From: Salvator merianae | Lineage: Eukaryota > Chordata > Lepidosauria > Squamata > Teiidae | Direction: 5' to 3' | NCBI GenBank assembly: GCA_003586115.2 | Contig: QVOM02000103.1 | Coordinates: 2,728,001-2,792,000, forward strand | Length of the DNA stretch: 64,000 nucleotides | Part shown: piece after piece, positions 10,356 through 23,700 of the stretch | How the letters are laid out: every line of letters starts with the position of its first letter | How positions within the stretch are numbered: position 1 is the first letter of the stretch | Made by a program: the position numbers and the translations under genes | Notes under the pieces: model-generated | Told to the model about the DNA's origin: nothing | What the model saw: only the letters and a program-made list of their open reading frames with translations | Database searches by the model: none

Positions 10356-13300
10356 GTGAGAAGTGCAATGTTAGATATATTTATATAATCTCTGTTTTGT
10401 GTGAGCTCTTTATTGCTAGCTTGACATTATGAAGTGCATGGTGATATTACTATGGTCTCTTAAGAGATTAATTTTAATGTAGTTTAATGACAGTTTTTTT
10501 CCCACACAGTTCCCTAAGATGAGATGTGCTTTAAAATTATGATCCTGCTGTTACATGGCATAACCAAATGTCTGGGAGGGAAAAAGGAATGAAATAATTT
10601 ATCTAGAATAAATTCCTAGTTCCTCAATGGCTAAATACAGGGTGAAGATGCAGCTCTTTAACCTGACCTTCGACTGAAGGAACAGCATGTAGGCACTGTT
10701 ACTGTTTTAGATAATCTATTTTACCTGTCCTAAGACCTTTTGGTATAGGGCAGGATAGTAAAATAAATAAATAATACTGTATTGCTAAATGCAAAATACC
10801 TTTTTTGGTGAATTTGATGTGTCACCCCTACAAAAAATCTTAAGAAGGCTGTTTCACACATGCACATTCACTTCTTGGTGACTGTAGATCAACTGATGGT
10901 TTGTTCTTCAGCAGACCTTTGGTATTGTCCAGTGGAATTATTTCATACTTTTCCTCCTTCTCCCGCTCGCCATTTTAATAAAAGCAAAGCAGTTATGAAA
11001 GTAGAATCATAATATGATAAAATGTATCAGTAAAACCATGCAACTACAAATGTTCCACAGCAGGTTAAAATAGTAAGGTGAAGAGTGTTCTTATATATGC
11101 ATGAGTGAACTGTCTTATAGACTGCCTACTGGAAGATGTAAACCATCTGATCATTGGTTAGGAATATAGTTAGTTCATTTTTAAATTAGATGAGGATATG
11201 TTGCTAAACACCCTTTACTGGGTAAGAACATGTGACCATTTTGCTATATATTTCATAACAGTGACCTTTTTCTGATTAAGTCTGCAGAAGCACAGAGCAG
11301 TAATAGAATAATCAATTATCTTGTTATTTTCCGACTTTAAAAGTACAAGCTTTTAAAATATCTTGCACATTAGAATGTGAGTCTCAATGGTATGAATGTG
11401 AGGCTTGATGGTATGAAGTAGTAGTAGTAGTGCTTATCTACTATGTTCTACCTTGAGTTAGAACTACTCCACTTTTTTAAAAAGTGCACAGATATTGTGC
11501 TCCAGTTTTATTACATTGCTCTGCCTTGTGCACTCATTATACATTCATGTTCCTCATTGTACATTCATGCTCCCACCTTTTTTATTTCCTTCTGCAGTTC
11601 AGATTCCTGTTGGGTTTTCCTCTAGCCATAAATAGTTTGATCATATTAGATTTCAATATGGAAAAATGTAATCATAAGCTATATAATAGCACAATCCTCT
11701 TCACGTTTGTGGAATAAAATCCCCTGATTTCTTCAAGACTAGTTTCTAACCAAGTATGCATACTTTTTTTCGGAATGTCCTGAGCTACATGAAGTTGCAG
11801 AGAATTTAGGGTGATTCCACACTGGCCAGTATATCTGACCAGCAAATGAACTAGAAGCCCCCATCCCTCCTGCTGGTGCAGTTTAAGGGAGGCCCTGGGT
11901 GGAAGGAAAGCTCCTCAGACATTTTCTGGTCTGTTATACCAGCCAGTGTCAAATTGGCCTTAAAGTAGTTCTTCCCTTTTCTCTCTCGACAGGGTATATT
12001 CTATAGTACAGAATACAGCGTAGCTAAGACTTGAAAGTGCAATTTAGTCATTCATATTTTATTTTACTAGCTAAAATATAGTTTCAGAATATGACAATCT
12101 CAAAATACAGTGCCTATTTTGATAATTAAATTATTATGACATTTTTATAATTACATTGGTAATTGTGTAATTAAAATTATATGTTTACATAACCACTGCA
12201 GATTAACTAGCACCTGGGAGTTTAGATTTCCACTTGTCCATGAAACTCCTTGGGTAATCTTAGGCCATTCACATCTTTCAGCTCCACAAGTTTATATATA
12301 TTAGAACAAGATGGGGGATAAATCAAATGCCCAGTGCTTTGAGCTCTTTGGATGAAAGGCACAGAATAAATGCAACACATATTAAATGCAAGGCCGCATC
12401 AGAACAATTTGGCCACTGATGCCCTCTTGAATGGCCCAAAACATCAAAACATTATTTTTTCTTCTTCTTTCTCTCATAATGCTGCCATATTACCTAACTC
12501 AGTGAAGTAGAACTCCCAAATCAAAATGCTTTATTTCTTACTACATTTGTATTCTGTCCTCCTAATTCTAAATAACTTTCAGAAGCCTGTACAGCAAACT
12601 CAACTTTTGTTGACTGTTTAGTAAATGGTGGCATTTTTATATGCTTGAATAATCCCAGTGAGGCTCTCTCTATTCTCTTGACTGCAGAGTTTTGAGCTGA
12701 TCTCCTGAAGGTCCACAATTTGAATCAGCTCATGGCTTCCAGGCCAGTGAGTCTTGGTTGTGTCCTTGTGAAGCATAGATTTGCTTTTGTTAAGACCAAC
12801 CTGAAGAAGCTCTGTATTTTCCGCTGGTGACTCTTACAGCAAGTGTGTTTGAAATATGCAGAGAGTGAGAACAGTATTTGGGGAGAGAGTAGTAATCTTA
12901 TTTCTGTGCATCTAATACAGAACAGCTTTGTAGTTGATACTGTTGAAGTATATCTTGAAAGGGCTTCCAGTTTGTTATATAGATCTTCTTCACATGAAAT
13001 GAAGAGTTTTAGGGCATCCCAAATAACTGTAACTTTCCCTGAACAGCGTGATTTTATTGTCCAGTCTTGTACTTAGTTAAAGAATTCATCTTTGAATAGT
13101 TTAGGGGCTTCTGTGGCATTATGACATTATTTATGGTGAAGTATCTTTAAATGGTTAAAACATAGCTTCAGTATAAAGATTCTCTGCCAATGTCCGTGTG
13201 TTCTGAAGAATTTTACAAATCCCTTATCTGACCAATAAGATTATAGGTGTGGTTTTACTTTGTCCATTGCTCCAAATATACAAAGGCGAACACTTTGGAG

Positions 13301-13744
13301 GCTTTTGCTTACATTTATTTCAAACAGTACATTATATCGAAATGCTAAAGCATCCAGACATTGCTAGTTATGTGAGATCCCTTTCCATCTGCCACTTTCT
13401 CCCCACAATTAATACAAGTATGATAGACATTACCGCTGCAGTAGTTTCAGTATCAGAGAGGATGCTCCTACGTGTTGCATCAACACATCACATCAGTGAC
13501 TCAAAACAAAATAATCCACATAGATATCCACATTACATTAAATTAGAAGTTACATTCACATTACATTCACGAGAAGTTGGTGCATCACTGAAAACCAAGT
13601 TTGTTGAATGAAAACTGCATGATTGCTTGTCCCCCAAAAAACAGTTGAATCATGCCGAGAGGAAAAAGCATCTCTGAGGGGCTTTGGAGACAGTTTAGGA
13701 ATGGTTTTCAAAAAAAAAGTCAAAAAACACTTCAGAAGTGTCTT

Positions 13745-13875
13745 AGGGCGTAATCACCCAAGGCTTGTTTTGGGTACCAATTTGCAAAGGATCACCCCTT
13801 TGATAGATGCATTAAAAACAAAAACAAATCATATCAGATGTAGTACCCAAAAACCTCCCTGTGTGATTACACCCT
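13745..13875. mobile_element. 131-bp MITE with ~35-bp terminal inverted repeats
   Basis: The left end AGGGCGTAATCACCC..GGTTTTGGGTAC-type sequence pairs with the right end, whose reverse complement reads AGGGTGTAATCACAC and then ..TTTTTGGGTAC. There is no coding capacity. The superfamily is not assigned. Confidence 0.65.
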
Positions 13876-14140
13876 TCACCTCTTCTTTCTGTGCTCACCA
13901 CTGATTGGCCACCACTGGCCCAGGATTCCCTGCCTCCGATTTGCTGGCTGGCAGTAGCAGCCTTTTCTAAGCTTCTATTAGCTAAGGGAGCATGCCCCAA
14001 GCAGTGAGTTACCCCAAGTGTTATTATTTCCCATCTGTGGAAAGGGTGGATAAACATAGGCTTGGGGACATGGTAAGGATTTTTTTTAAAAAAAAAAATC
14101 CATCTGTCCCTTGAGTCTTAAATTTGTCCTAGGGGTATCC

Positions 14141-14353
14141 CTAAACACATGTCCACACTCACCCTTATATATGGTAGCATGTGGCACCCTTGTATATGGT
14201 AGCATGTTCCCTTCCCACCTCTAATCCACCTTTTCTAGCTTAGAATATTCTTGAAGGGGGAGGGATAGACTGGCATATGAATAATGCAACCTGCAAATGA
14301 TCTATAAGCTCAGAAGTGCAGTTCTTTTAAACTATGTGTGAACACAGCCTCAG
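14141..14353 (+). mobile_element. MITE family E ('GGCTGTGTTCACAC' ends), copy 1
   Basis: The right end is 'gtgtgaacacagcctcag', the reverse complement of the family terminus. The core 'cacctctaatccaccttttctagcttagaat' is shared with 25785-26047 and, in reverse, with 40862-41045. It includes a short internal direct duplication ('tatatggtagcatgt' twice at 14166-14206). It has no coding capacity. Confidence 0.6.
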
Positions 14354-16753
14354 TTGTCTACATTGTAGGTCCTAGTATTTCAGCACTTGAGTTCTGCACT
14401 TAAGGTGACCTCTTCAATTTACCTTATGCTAAGATCATCCCTGATACAAAAGTATCGACCCAGGTAACCAGTTAACTCTTTGACTTCTCTTTTTATAAAA
14501 AGAGAACATAATACCCCCTAGGTGTAACATTTAGCTGTAAACCGATACTAACAAATCTGTTCCAAACCCATAGGAAATGATGCTGTGTGTACCACTGATT
14601 CTGAAGCAAACAAAAAGTGCCTACACTGTGGGTTAAGCTTATGCAGAGGGAAGCATGTAATAATGATATATGCACAGCTTATTGCTGTAGGATTTTGTAC
14701 CTACAGCATTAGAGGTTGCCTATAACTGTGGGCATACTATCAAGGATTAAAAAAAAAAAAAAGTTTTTCTTGCTTTTTACTGGTTAGTTCACATATTTAC
14801 TTATGAATCCCTAAGGCATAATTGAACAAATTGTGAATATATATGTGTGAAATACTGTATGTTTTTTTCCAAAGCTGCTTGTAGAGGCCTTAGGTGTAAA
14901 AACAGCCAGTGTAATTGAAGATGCAAAACAAAACAATAAGAAGAGTCTTTCTAGTTGTCTTCAGTGGTTATGCAACGAACCAGCCTTTGATAATCTTTCA
15001 TCCTTCAAATGTTTTCATTTATATTTTGATTAGCCTTAGCCAGCGTGTGCTCACCACAGAATCTGGGTTTTTCTGCCTTTCTACTGACCATGAGAAAATA
15101 TGGATTAGTCCTTCATTTCACAGGATTGATGTAGTTCCTCTGGGTTGGTACTATATCACTCCCCTAAAATACAGCAATTTTGAAATATTTTGTTAAATAC
15201 CTTACAAATCAGGTTTACATCATCACTATAATTAGCAGTAAAGACTTTTTCTAGAACTGTACTTTTCATGATGCAAGAAGGATGGTTTGTACATTTGAAT
15301 ACATCACCAGAGTCAGGGAAAGGAAACTGCAAGTGAAACAACAGTTCTAAACAGAGAACTTGAAGCATATTGGGATATTTGCAGGTGAGAAGAAATAGTT
15401 ACTAGAGACTGAGGGCCTTTCCACGCAGTGCAGGCTATCCTGTGCTGTGCTGGCTCGAAACAGATAAACCTGCACCTGATAGCCCAGCTACTAGTGGCAC
15501 ACAGCAAGGATTACCTGCATTGTATACGGCCCACCGTGGCCCAGCTTTGGATGCCAGGAACAGAAGTTATTGGCCTCATCATTTGCTGGTGGAGATTGTT
15601 TGGCTGGGCAGCAATGCACTTCCAGTGCTATTTCTGGATGCTTGGTGAAATGGTGACAGACAGACCACAGCTCATGGTGCCTTCCACTTTATGTATCGTA
15701 GCTTGCTGCAATGCTTTGTCCAATGTGGATGGAGCAGTCTACCAGGAGGCTTGGCCTCTTAGCAGACCATTCCATAGTGCAGACTAAATGTTCCAGGGAG
15801 ACCTGGACACGGCCAAAGTTTCAAAGTGGAATAAGGTTTCTAGTGTGCTGCTTGAGCTCTTACCAACTGGCAGTTGCTACCATGGAGCAGTCTACCAGGA
15901 GGCACCGGATTAAGGATTTTGCCCTGGTTTTGAATTCTGTCACTCTCACACCTGAAAATGGACACAAAATTCATTTTTAATTTAAAGTCATGCAAATAAA
16001 ATCATAAAATGGCTTAGCAGTATGGATGCTACCATGTCGGGAAGGACATTTCATTTTCTGTATACTTCTTTCTGAATGCCAGCTAGTTTTCGGTTTATTT
16101 TTTTCTGTGTACTGTATTTGCTGTTTATCCTGTTGGGGACTATTAAGACTTAAGTAACACTTTATTGCACCATTGGAAAAATGGCATGAAGTGGTTACAG
16201 ATAGAGTGGAAATTTTCAAGATGCCATTTACACATAGCTGTGTACCCTTGCCCTCAAATGGATTTTAGAGGAAATGGAAATAAATGTTGTTTTACATCCC
16301 ATTTTCGTTCAAGAGCAAAACCCCAGAATGATCTTGACTAATAACTGAGTTCATGGATGGATCTGTGCAATTCCAAACTATATCTGTATAGTAGTTTTGC
16401 ATCTTCTGCCTAGAGAGAGGCTCTTCCTCTGCCTGACTCTATTTATAACAATTTAAATAGCAGTTGCCTTGATCTCACTTCTGAACTGAAAAGGCCATTA
16501 GTGGGCTTGCTTGCACTATCGAAGCACAAGCTGTTACAATATAAATAGCAACTTCCTTGATCTTACTCTGTCTACTTCTCTTCCTTTCCACTGCTTCCCC
16601 TTCTGGTTATTTTACTGCATAGTCAACTGATAAAAATGTTCCCTTCTCCAGTTATTACTGATAATCGCTCATACATTTTGGGTACTTGTGGATATAGCTG
16701 AGTAATGCAATTCATTATGTGCATTGAAAGAAACTCTGTGATTTTTACTCTAG

Positions 16754-16788
16754 GAGATGCAAAACACTATTTCAATCCCCTTACCAAG
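16754..16788 (+). other. Candidate 35-nt cassette microexon in intron 7
   Basis: This stretch is bounded by a good acceptor ('gtgatttttactctag') and a good donor (CCAAG|gtaggt). It is open in the frame set by exon 7, giving 12 codons (GDAKHYFNPLTK). Its inclusion would put exon 8 out of frame, so the next codons read GCC TAA and the protein stops at once. The result would be a short NT-like product. No other evidence supports it and such matches occur by chance in 20 kb of intron; truncated mammalian isoforms using extra exons near here are known only in general terms to me. Confidence 0.3.
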
Positions 16789-17548
16789 GTAGGTTTTTAG
16801 GGAAATGAATATATTTTCTGCCAATTTCCTAAAGGTTAAATAACCTCTCTTATTATTATTTTTTTTAAAATTCTGGGAACACCTCACTCTAAGATTGTCA
16901 GCTAAAAGACTTCCAAATTACTTTCAGTTTTGTATTCAGCTGTGTAAAGTGGAGAATACATTTGAAATAATAGTCAGTTAGTGTTTCATAACTTTCACTT
17001 TTCAGTTCAGTTTGTATCCTGGAGGAGTCATAATGACTGGAAAAGATCTATATATTGAAAAGATCAATGTCTTGAAATTAATTTGTGGTAGCATTATGAA
17101 ACATAACATAAAAAAGGGAAATAATGAATGCATTATCAGAATAAATCTTTCACATTTCAGTTAAAAAAGAAATGTTCCAGACCCCCAAGGCCTACTCTTA
17201 ACTGCATATGCCCCATTAAAAAATTATCCATTGCTTACTATCAGAAACTATGAAACAATCAGAAATTATCTGAAAATGAACTGTTGGAGTATAGCTGCTA
17301 GTGTAAAACACAACTTGTTCTCATCCTTTGTTCAGGTAATGGCATTCATAGACCATGTCTCCATGGCTGTTGGAGAGGGGAGTGGCTCCACTGGAGTGCT
17401 CTTCCTGCAGTATTACTGGGCACTTCCATTTTGCAGCATGCAAGGACATCCAAAGATATTGAGGCTGAAGTGCCCACCTTCCTTAGCATTTTTTTTGTGT
17501 GTGTGCTCTTGCTTCCAGTGGTCTCTGAAGGGTGCTGGTCACTAAAGG

Positions 17549-17550
<2 letters not shown>

Positions 17551-17603
<53 letters not shown>

Positions 17604-17609
17604 TTGTGA
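17551..17609. repeat. Pure CTG/CAG trinucleotide repeat
   Basis: About 17 uninterrupted TGC/CTG units run over 17551-17601, followed by TTGTTGTG. CTG is on the sense strand of intron 7. Reading frames through it on either strand (poly-Gln, poly-Cys) are artefacts of the repeat. Confidence 0.95.
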
Positions 17610-20600
17610 ATGGAGATTCTGAGGCATCCAAAATGGCACATAGAGGCACCGTCATAGTATCTTATTGCTGTGTGTGCATTCCATTTTCACTCATGTTCTT
17701 CTTTTTCACTGTGTGTAAAGTAGCTAGTGAATTAATGTAGCAACATTTCAGAGAGAAAAAAAATATGTTTTAGAACAATGACAAAGGCATGAAAAAACCC
17801 CATCATGTCTTACTACTTTGAAGTGTTACTGAAAATATAAATATTCCAAGCTCATGAAAAGCAAATTACCTCTTAGATTTTTTAGTGCTTGCAGTTATAG
17901 TAAATACTTAGCCTTTATTATATATTGTGAGGAAAGAATGGAGGTGAGATGGGTCTTGATGGGATGGGATGGCCGAATACGTGGCCAAATTATCACATGT
18001 AACCTGATCTTACATTTCCTCACCTTAAATGCATCTTGAAAGACTACAGTTTCATCCCATTACAATATTTTCTTACTCATTTCCTCCTGTTTTTCCATTT
18101 CATTTTCCAATGCAATTGCTAAGCAATTTAGAGTTTGTCACCTATAGGAGAATTTTATTCCTCTGTACAACCCAAGTGCAGGTAGTGCCACCTGAACAAA
18201 TTGCTAGAGTGCAAGTCCTGAGCACTTGTTTTCTGTGGGTGAAAATTGACCATAAAAACTTGGGTCAGTGCCCTCCTGGTGCCTTCTTCTTTGCCTGATA
18301 CTGAAGAAGCACTCAGGTTTATTCCACAAAACAAAAGCTTGTGTTCAGAAACATGGGATGCCTCCAGAATTGCCTCTTGTTACCCCTGGTAGATGGCAGG
18401 AGACAATTCCAGCAAAATACTGGGCTCTAGCCTCTGTCTGGCATCTCTTCATGGTATTGTTCCACTGCAAAATACCTGTATGCAGAAAGTGCCTGCCCAT
18501 TTCCTTTTGTTATTTTTTGTGTGCTCTCTACATCCAGGTACTTTGGCAAGAGGAATAATCCCAAGGAGAAATAAGACAGAATAAGCCAGACAGAATAAGC
18601 AGTTATTATTTGGAAAGCCCACTGCTGTTGCTGTACTTTTCGTAATAGAGTTGTGGTGGGTTTTTGCATGGCTAACCTAGAACTACATCGTGATTGCCAT
18701 AAATACGGTATGTGTGGCAATCCCAAAATAGTCCCGCATCTGGATGCAGCTTTATATATCAGTGACCCTACATAGGTATAAGAAAAAATGTTTTTCTGTC
18801 ATGTGCAGGCTTGGCTATGTGTAAGAGCAAATTCTGTGGTGCATGTGGAATGGAGAATTACATCTTGGAATCAGGCATGCCATTTTTATACCATCTTCCT
18901 GTGCCTGGCTTTCATTTTTTCTCAATGGCGTCAGCAGAAAACAGATTTGCCATTCTGTAGTGCAAGCTCAAACCTTTAGAGTGAGTGGGCCAAAGGGTTG
19001 CCAAACTCATTTAAAAGGGGACCCTTCAAAAATAAACAAATAGTGTGTGAGTTTATGTTTCATGGGATCTCAACGGTTATCAGACATTTGTCTTGGATGG
19101 ATAGCTTGTGAAAGTTGATAGGCATCAAATTCCAGATGTTCAGTGTAAAATATATATTGTCTAGTATTTCCCAACCTCCCCCCATTGCCACTCCAAATTG
19201 TAATTTGACTGTTTCTATGCCTGTTGTTTGTACCATCTATCCAGAAACCTCTCTTCTTATAAACTGATACGTATGAGAAAGAGTTGTAGAAACTTTGGCT
19301 GGAGGGATTACCATCAAGTAAATTATTAGATATTTCCAGAGGTCTGTATTTATCTTCAGCTGTACTGACAACAAGATTAAACTGACTGCTCAGCAGACAT
19401 GTAGTCCTATGATGGCCATTTAATTTTATTATCCATTCCCAGCTTCTGCCGTTTTGTGTCATACAGAAACCCTGCTGATTCTTTTGTGAATCAGGCCATT
19501 ATCTTATGTTCAGTGCTTTAAGTGGCTTTAAATAATGTTTTTCTTGATAATCCCATTTCCAAACTCACAAGAGGTTAAAAACAAAAAAACAAAAAAATTC
19601 TATTTATTCTTTTTTATTCCCCCAACTTTTTTTTTAAAAAAAATACTGATACTCACAGCATGCCTCTAGAAAGGTTCAGTAGACAGGCTTCTTTTCAGTA
19701 ATGTGAGACATATTATCAGATGTTTTTATGTTAATGCCAAAGTGTTATCAGTCATATTAAACTCTTGACAGAAAAACTGTCATGAGTAGAAACCTAGGAT
19801 ATATAAGAATAAATGTAAAGCAAGCATATTATTTTAAGTAGAGGCTGATTTTGCTCGGTAGGTAACAGCCACGTGGAACTTGTGTGTATCTAGTGAACAT
19901 ATAATGCCATATGACTTGATGGTCACTTGAGAATCCCATTGAATTTACATTTCCACTAATCAGCATCAAGGGATTTATTGATCAGCTGAAGACCATGATA
20001 AATAAATAGTGGGTGATGCTAAATGTCATAGAGTTAGCCTATAATGTTGAATTTCAGACTATTTCAGTTTCTCTGATTTCTCTGATTTGTTATGGAGTAG
20101 TGTATATATTAAGTACTGTTATATGTATTATTTTGATTGAGCACCACGTTTTGCATTAGTAGAAATTGAAGAAATAAACCTTGTCCATTCCAGACTTGGG
20201 TAAATAAGCACCTGGCTAAGGAACAAGAAAGGAGAGAGGAATATAAAATAGAGATTCCTCTCAATTGAGAAGAATAAAAGTATATGTCTTCAAGATTCTA
20301 TATTTGAGCCAATGTTTCTCAACTTGTTTATAAATAATATAGAGTTGGGATGAATAGTGAAATGGATATGTCTGCTGGCCAGATGTAAACTAGAATGTGA
20401 TTTACTCCTAAAGAATCTGTACAAATCAGTAGCTGAGTAACAAAAGGGGAATGTGATTCAATGCGAGCAAGTATAAAATTATAAACATAGGAGAAAAAAT
20501 GTATGCACACATATAATTATGAAAGTGAACTATCGGAGACTGACTAGGAAAGAGACTAGAAGTAATGGTAGATAATTCAGTGAATATCTAACCAAGTGTG

Positions 20601-20919
20601 CAACACAGTGTGAGCAAGGCAAATTCTATTATAGGAATTTTTGAGTAAGGAAAGTAAATTTGCAGATATTATAACACCCTTTCTTGATGATGTGACCACT
20701 TAAATTATTGTGTAAAGTATTTGGGATAGATGTGAATAGGGGAAATATTTTTTATCAATTCTCAAATTAATGAATAGTGTAATAAAACTGAATCTTGAAA
20801 GATCTGGAACAGTCATCTTTCTCCATGAAAATGACTGATGTAGGCTATTTCCAGATAGCAACTAAATATTGCAAAATATAGTGATATTCCTGAAGAAAGC
20901 ACTTTGAGAATAATCACTA

Positions 20920-21370
20920 TTTGCCCAGACAGCTGGGCGACCATGCGGGCAAACAAAAGGACTTACTTGGTCCGGATACTTGCTCCTGTAATATCACTGG
21001 CATGATTGCCACTCTGTGCACATGTGTGACCACCGTTCGGGACTGGTTTGGCCCTGCACATCCACAGCGGCCTTTCCAAAATGCTGGATCATGGGAGCTG
21101 TTGACCAGGCAATGTAAATCCTTTCACTTTGTAGTAAGACCCAGGGTTGGAAATTGATTTTCTCACAATAACAATATTGTGGGATTTTGCTCCAATATCC
21201 TTCGTTGGGATTGCCCTGAACACGTGAGGCAATGTCAGCATAGCCCTTGGATGATCCTGAGTTTTACACCCCGTTTGCAGGCAGCTGTAGTGATGATCAC
21301 CGGCTTATTTAACTTCAAAGGAGAGTTAATGAGGTACATAGAAGACTGGATTATCAAAGGGTATTGGTTC
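20920..21370 (+). mobile_element. Non-autonomous repeat, family C, copy 1
   Basis: This shares diverged blocks with 25215-25590: '..cttacttggtccggatacttgctcctgtaat' against '..cttacctgtctggacgcttgctcccgcaat', then a 'gtgtg..ccacc' block. It contains small hairpins, such as CACAATA..TATTGTG around 21158-21180. Its local GC content and CpG content are higher than the flanks. Boundaries are approximate and the family is not identified. Confidence 0.45.
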
Positions 21371-21374
21371 TGAT

Positions 21375-21445
21375 AGGTGCACAACCAGCCTAACTAGATA
21401 GGCCAATAGTAAGATCCAACAGGGCATTTCTTTTGTTCTTATGGT
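21375..21445 (+). mobile_element. CR1/L3-type tail fragment
   Basis: The fragment 'ctagataggccaatagtaagatccaacagggcatttcttttgttcttatgg' is the diagnostic 3' end ('GGTCTGATCCAGCAGGGCT..TTATGTTCTTATG') in degenerate form. Confidence 0.6.
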
Positions 21446-22099
21446 AGTAATGCTTAGCATTTATTGAGATACGGATTGTACAGAGCACTTCTAATTTATT
21501 GTCTGAAATAAGAACTGCTAGGCATTTGATCCATCCAAGCTATTTCTGAAACTTCTCTGTCTAAACTTATGAAGCCTAGTTTCTCCCTGCAGCAATATTC
21601 CTTTGTGGTTGCATAGAAATTTGGATTCTCCACTATTGAAATTCACCTGTGATTTTTACACCTCAGTGTTCTGATGGAAGGTGTAGGGATCATTTAAAAT
21701 GATGCCACTTCAAGGGAGCTAATAGTGCTTTGCACTCCATTTTTTATTCTTTCTATATTTTTCAAATGGGAAAGATAACCTACCTTACCATTGCTTGAGA
21801 AGCAAGGCAGAAGGCTCAGAAATGATGTGGGCACCAATTGTATCTTTGGGTGCCATGCTGGAAGCTCCTGCTGCAGACTAAGAAGCCATAATCTCTACAA
21901 TCCTTTCAGTAGCAGAAACTAAAAGCTCATAAAATGTGTGATTTGAATGATTCATCTTCTAGGACTCACCAGTGCTCAAGTTTTTAGTTGATTTTTTGAA
22001 TGGCTAGGTGAATAATGCTAGGAACTATGCTGTATGCAGGCTTTGTTGTTTACAGCTATATTCAATATATTTCTTTCAAGCTGCACAATGGAACATTGA

Positions 22100-22300
22100 G
22101 AATGTAACATAAAAACATTAGAAATGCCCCACTTGGTCTGACCTGTGGCCCATCTGTTCCACCAGTCTGCTCTCACAGTGGTCAGTTAGCATAGGGAAGC
22201 TCACCAACAGGACAGCTTGATCTTCTTGCACTGTCTTAGTAGCTGGCCTGTAGAGGCATATGCCATCATGTCAATAGCCATTTGTAGCCCTGTATTCCAT
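22100..22300 (-). mobile_element. CR1/L3-type retroposon fragment, reverse orientation
   Basis: It begins 'taaaaacattagaaatgccccacttggtctgacctgtggcccatctgttcc', the reverse complement of the CR1/L3-type tail. It continues into the upstream body ('tctcacagtggtcagttagcatagggaagctcaccaacagg'). Confidence 0.65.
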
Positions 22301-23219
22301 GGAGGCTACTGAGCAACTTAAAGTTGATGAATCCCCCATGCCCTACGTATAGTAATAATGCATGCATCTCTACATGCCAGTAGGAGGACAGCACGGGGAC
22401 AACAAAGAAAGAAAGATAAGGGAACTGAGCAGATGCTGTTTCCCATTGAAAGGTGGCCTAAAGAACTTAAGCTGGATCCTTCTGAATCAGATGAACGGCC
22501 CAGAACATGAGTGTCTTAGCTGTCTGCCAGCTTGCAAATCCAAGCATTTGGTCTTCACTTCTGAGCAAGAGAATAAACCAGTGAAGCAAAATCTTCCTGC
22601 CACCTGTGGGTCATCTGAACTGAAGCTTTTTAAAATGTTTTTAGCATCTTAATGATCACAATATTGTGTTCCTTTTTAATGATGATCTTATTGTTTTAAG
22701 CTTTTTTTTTTTTAAAAAAAGTAGTGTTAATTCTGTTATTTGTTTCTTGTCCTCAGACTTACAGGTATACAATCACCTAGCAATTTAATAAATAAATGAA
22801 TGGATATGAGTTGATACCAAGTGATTTAGATATAATGCAAATGAAGTGTAAAAATGCATGAATCTTTCCTAAAGTCATTTGGTTAGTTTTTATAGTGCTT
22901 GCTTCTTTCACAGTGCCTCACGTTTTAGCCTTGAACTGCATCCTCCATAGTTAACTTTGATATTTTGCTCTACGTGGAGTTTGGTGCTATTTCCACTTCT
23001 TCTGATGGCATTGGGATGAAGGGAGTATCTCCTAAATATTTTTTTAAAGCTACTTTTCGAAAGGAAGCTTATCATAGAGCATGTACCACTTCTATCAAGT
23101 TTGCTGTGCAGAAGTACATAAGTGTGAGTGATGTAGAGGTACTTGTTTATTATAGAGCACATTTCAATGCAGTAATCATAAATATTGCTAAGGTTGTGCT
23201 CTGTTGAAATATGACCTAC

Positions 23220-23700
23220 ATACTCTTGATTGTTTGTGTTACGTGATTTGTCTGACACCCATTACGTTCCGGGTAATGGCAGCCATTTGTTGCTGTGCAC
23301 AGCAGGCGCTTTTGACAAAGGAAAATAGGCAGCAATAAAAAAGCTATAGTCTGAATTACATTCTGCACAGTGCCGCACTGCTGAGAGTTTGTGCAAGTGT
23401 GTTAACAATGCTCTGAACTGCCTCTTGTCAGCCTTCAGCCTGTAATGGCCATCTGTCCTTACATAAATCTGTCAAAACCTGCTAGGTTCAAGAGAGAGCA
23501 CGGAATATACCTTGCACTGTCAACACGAAAATGTACACATTTGCCGAGGGAAAATCAGTCTGCGTGAAATAATCCAAAAGGGCGCAGAATGTTTTAGCAC
23601 TATTGATTTAGGATCATGGCATGAGATGGAACTCAGATTACTGTGATTAGAGTAAAGGCAAAGCAGAGACGATACTCACAGTGAATAAATATGGTGCTAA
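23220..23700. other. Candidate conserved non-coding block in intron 7
   Basis: About 480 bp of high-complexity sequence without repeats or long A/T runs, unlike its flanks. It has closely packed motif-like words (TTGACAAAGG, GCCATTTGTTGC, GTTAACAATG). I see no coding potential. Calling it an enhancer-like element is inference from composition only. Confidence 0.3.

Noticed and set aside
13249..13904. Two adjacent + strand frames of 120 and 93 codons
   Set aside because: They share no recognisable domain, their starts are arbitrary, and the second overlaps a MITE (13745-13875). They are best explained as chance.
17346..17639. Poly-glutamine frame on the - strand and poly-cysteine frame on the + strand
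   Set aside because: Both come from the CTG/CAG microsatellite in an intron.
19070..19462. 130-codon - strand frame in intron 7
   Set aside because: I recognise no domain or repeat in it. A single frame of this length is expected by chance in 20 kb of intron.
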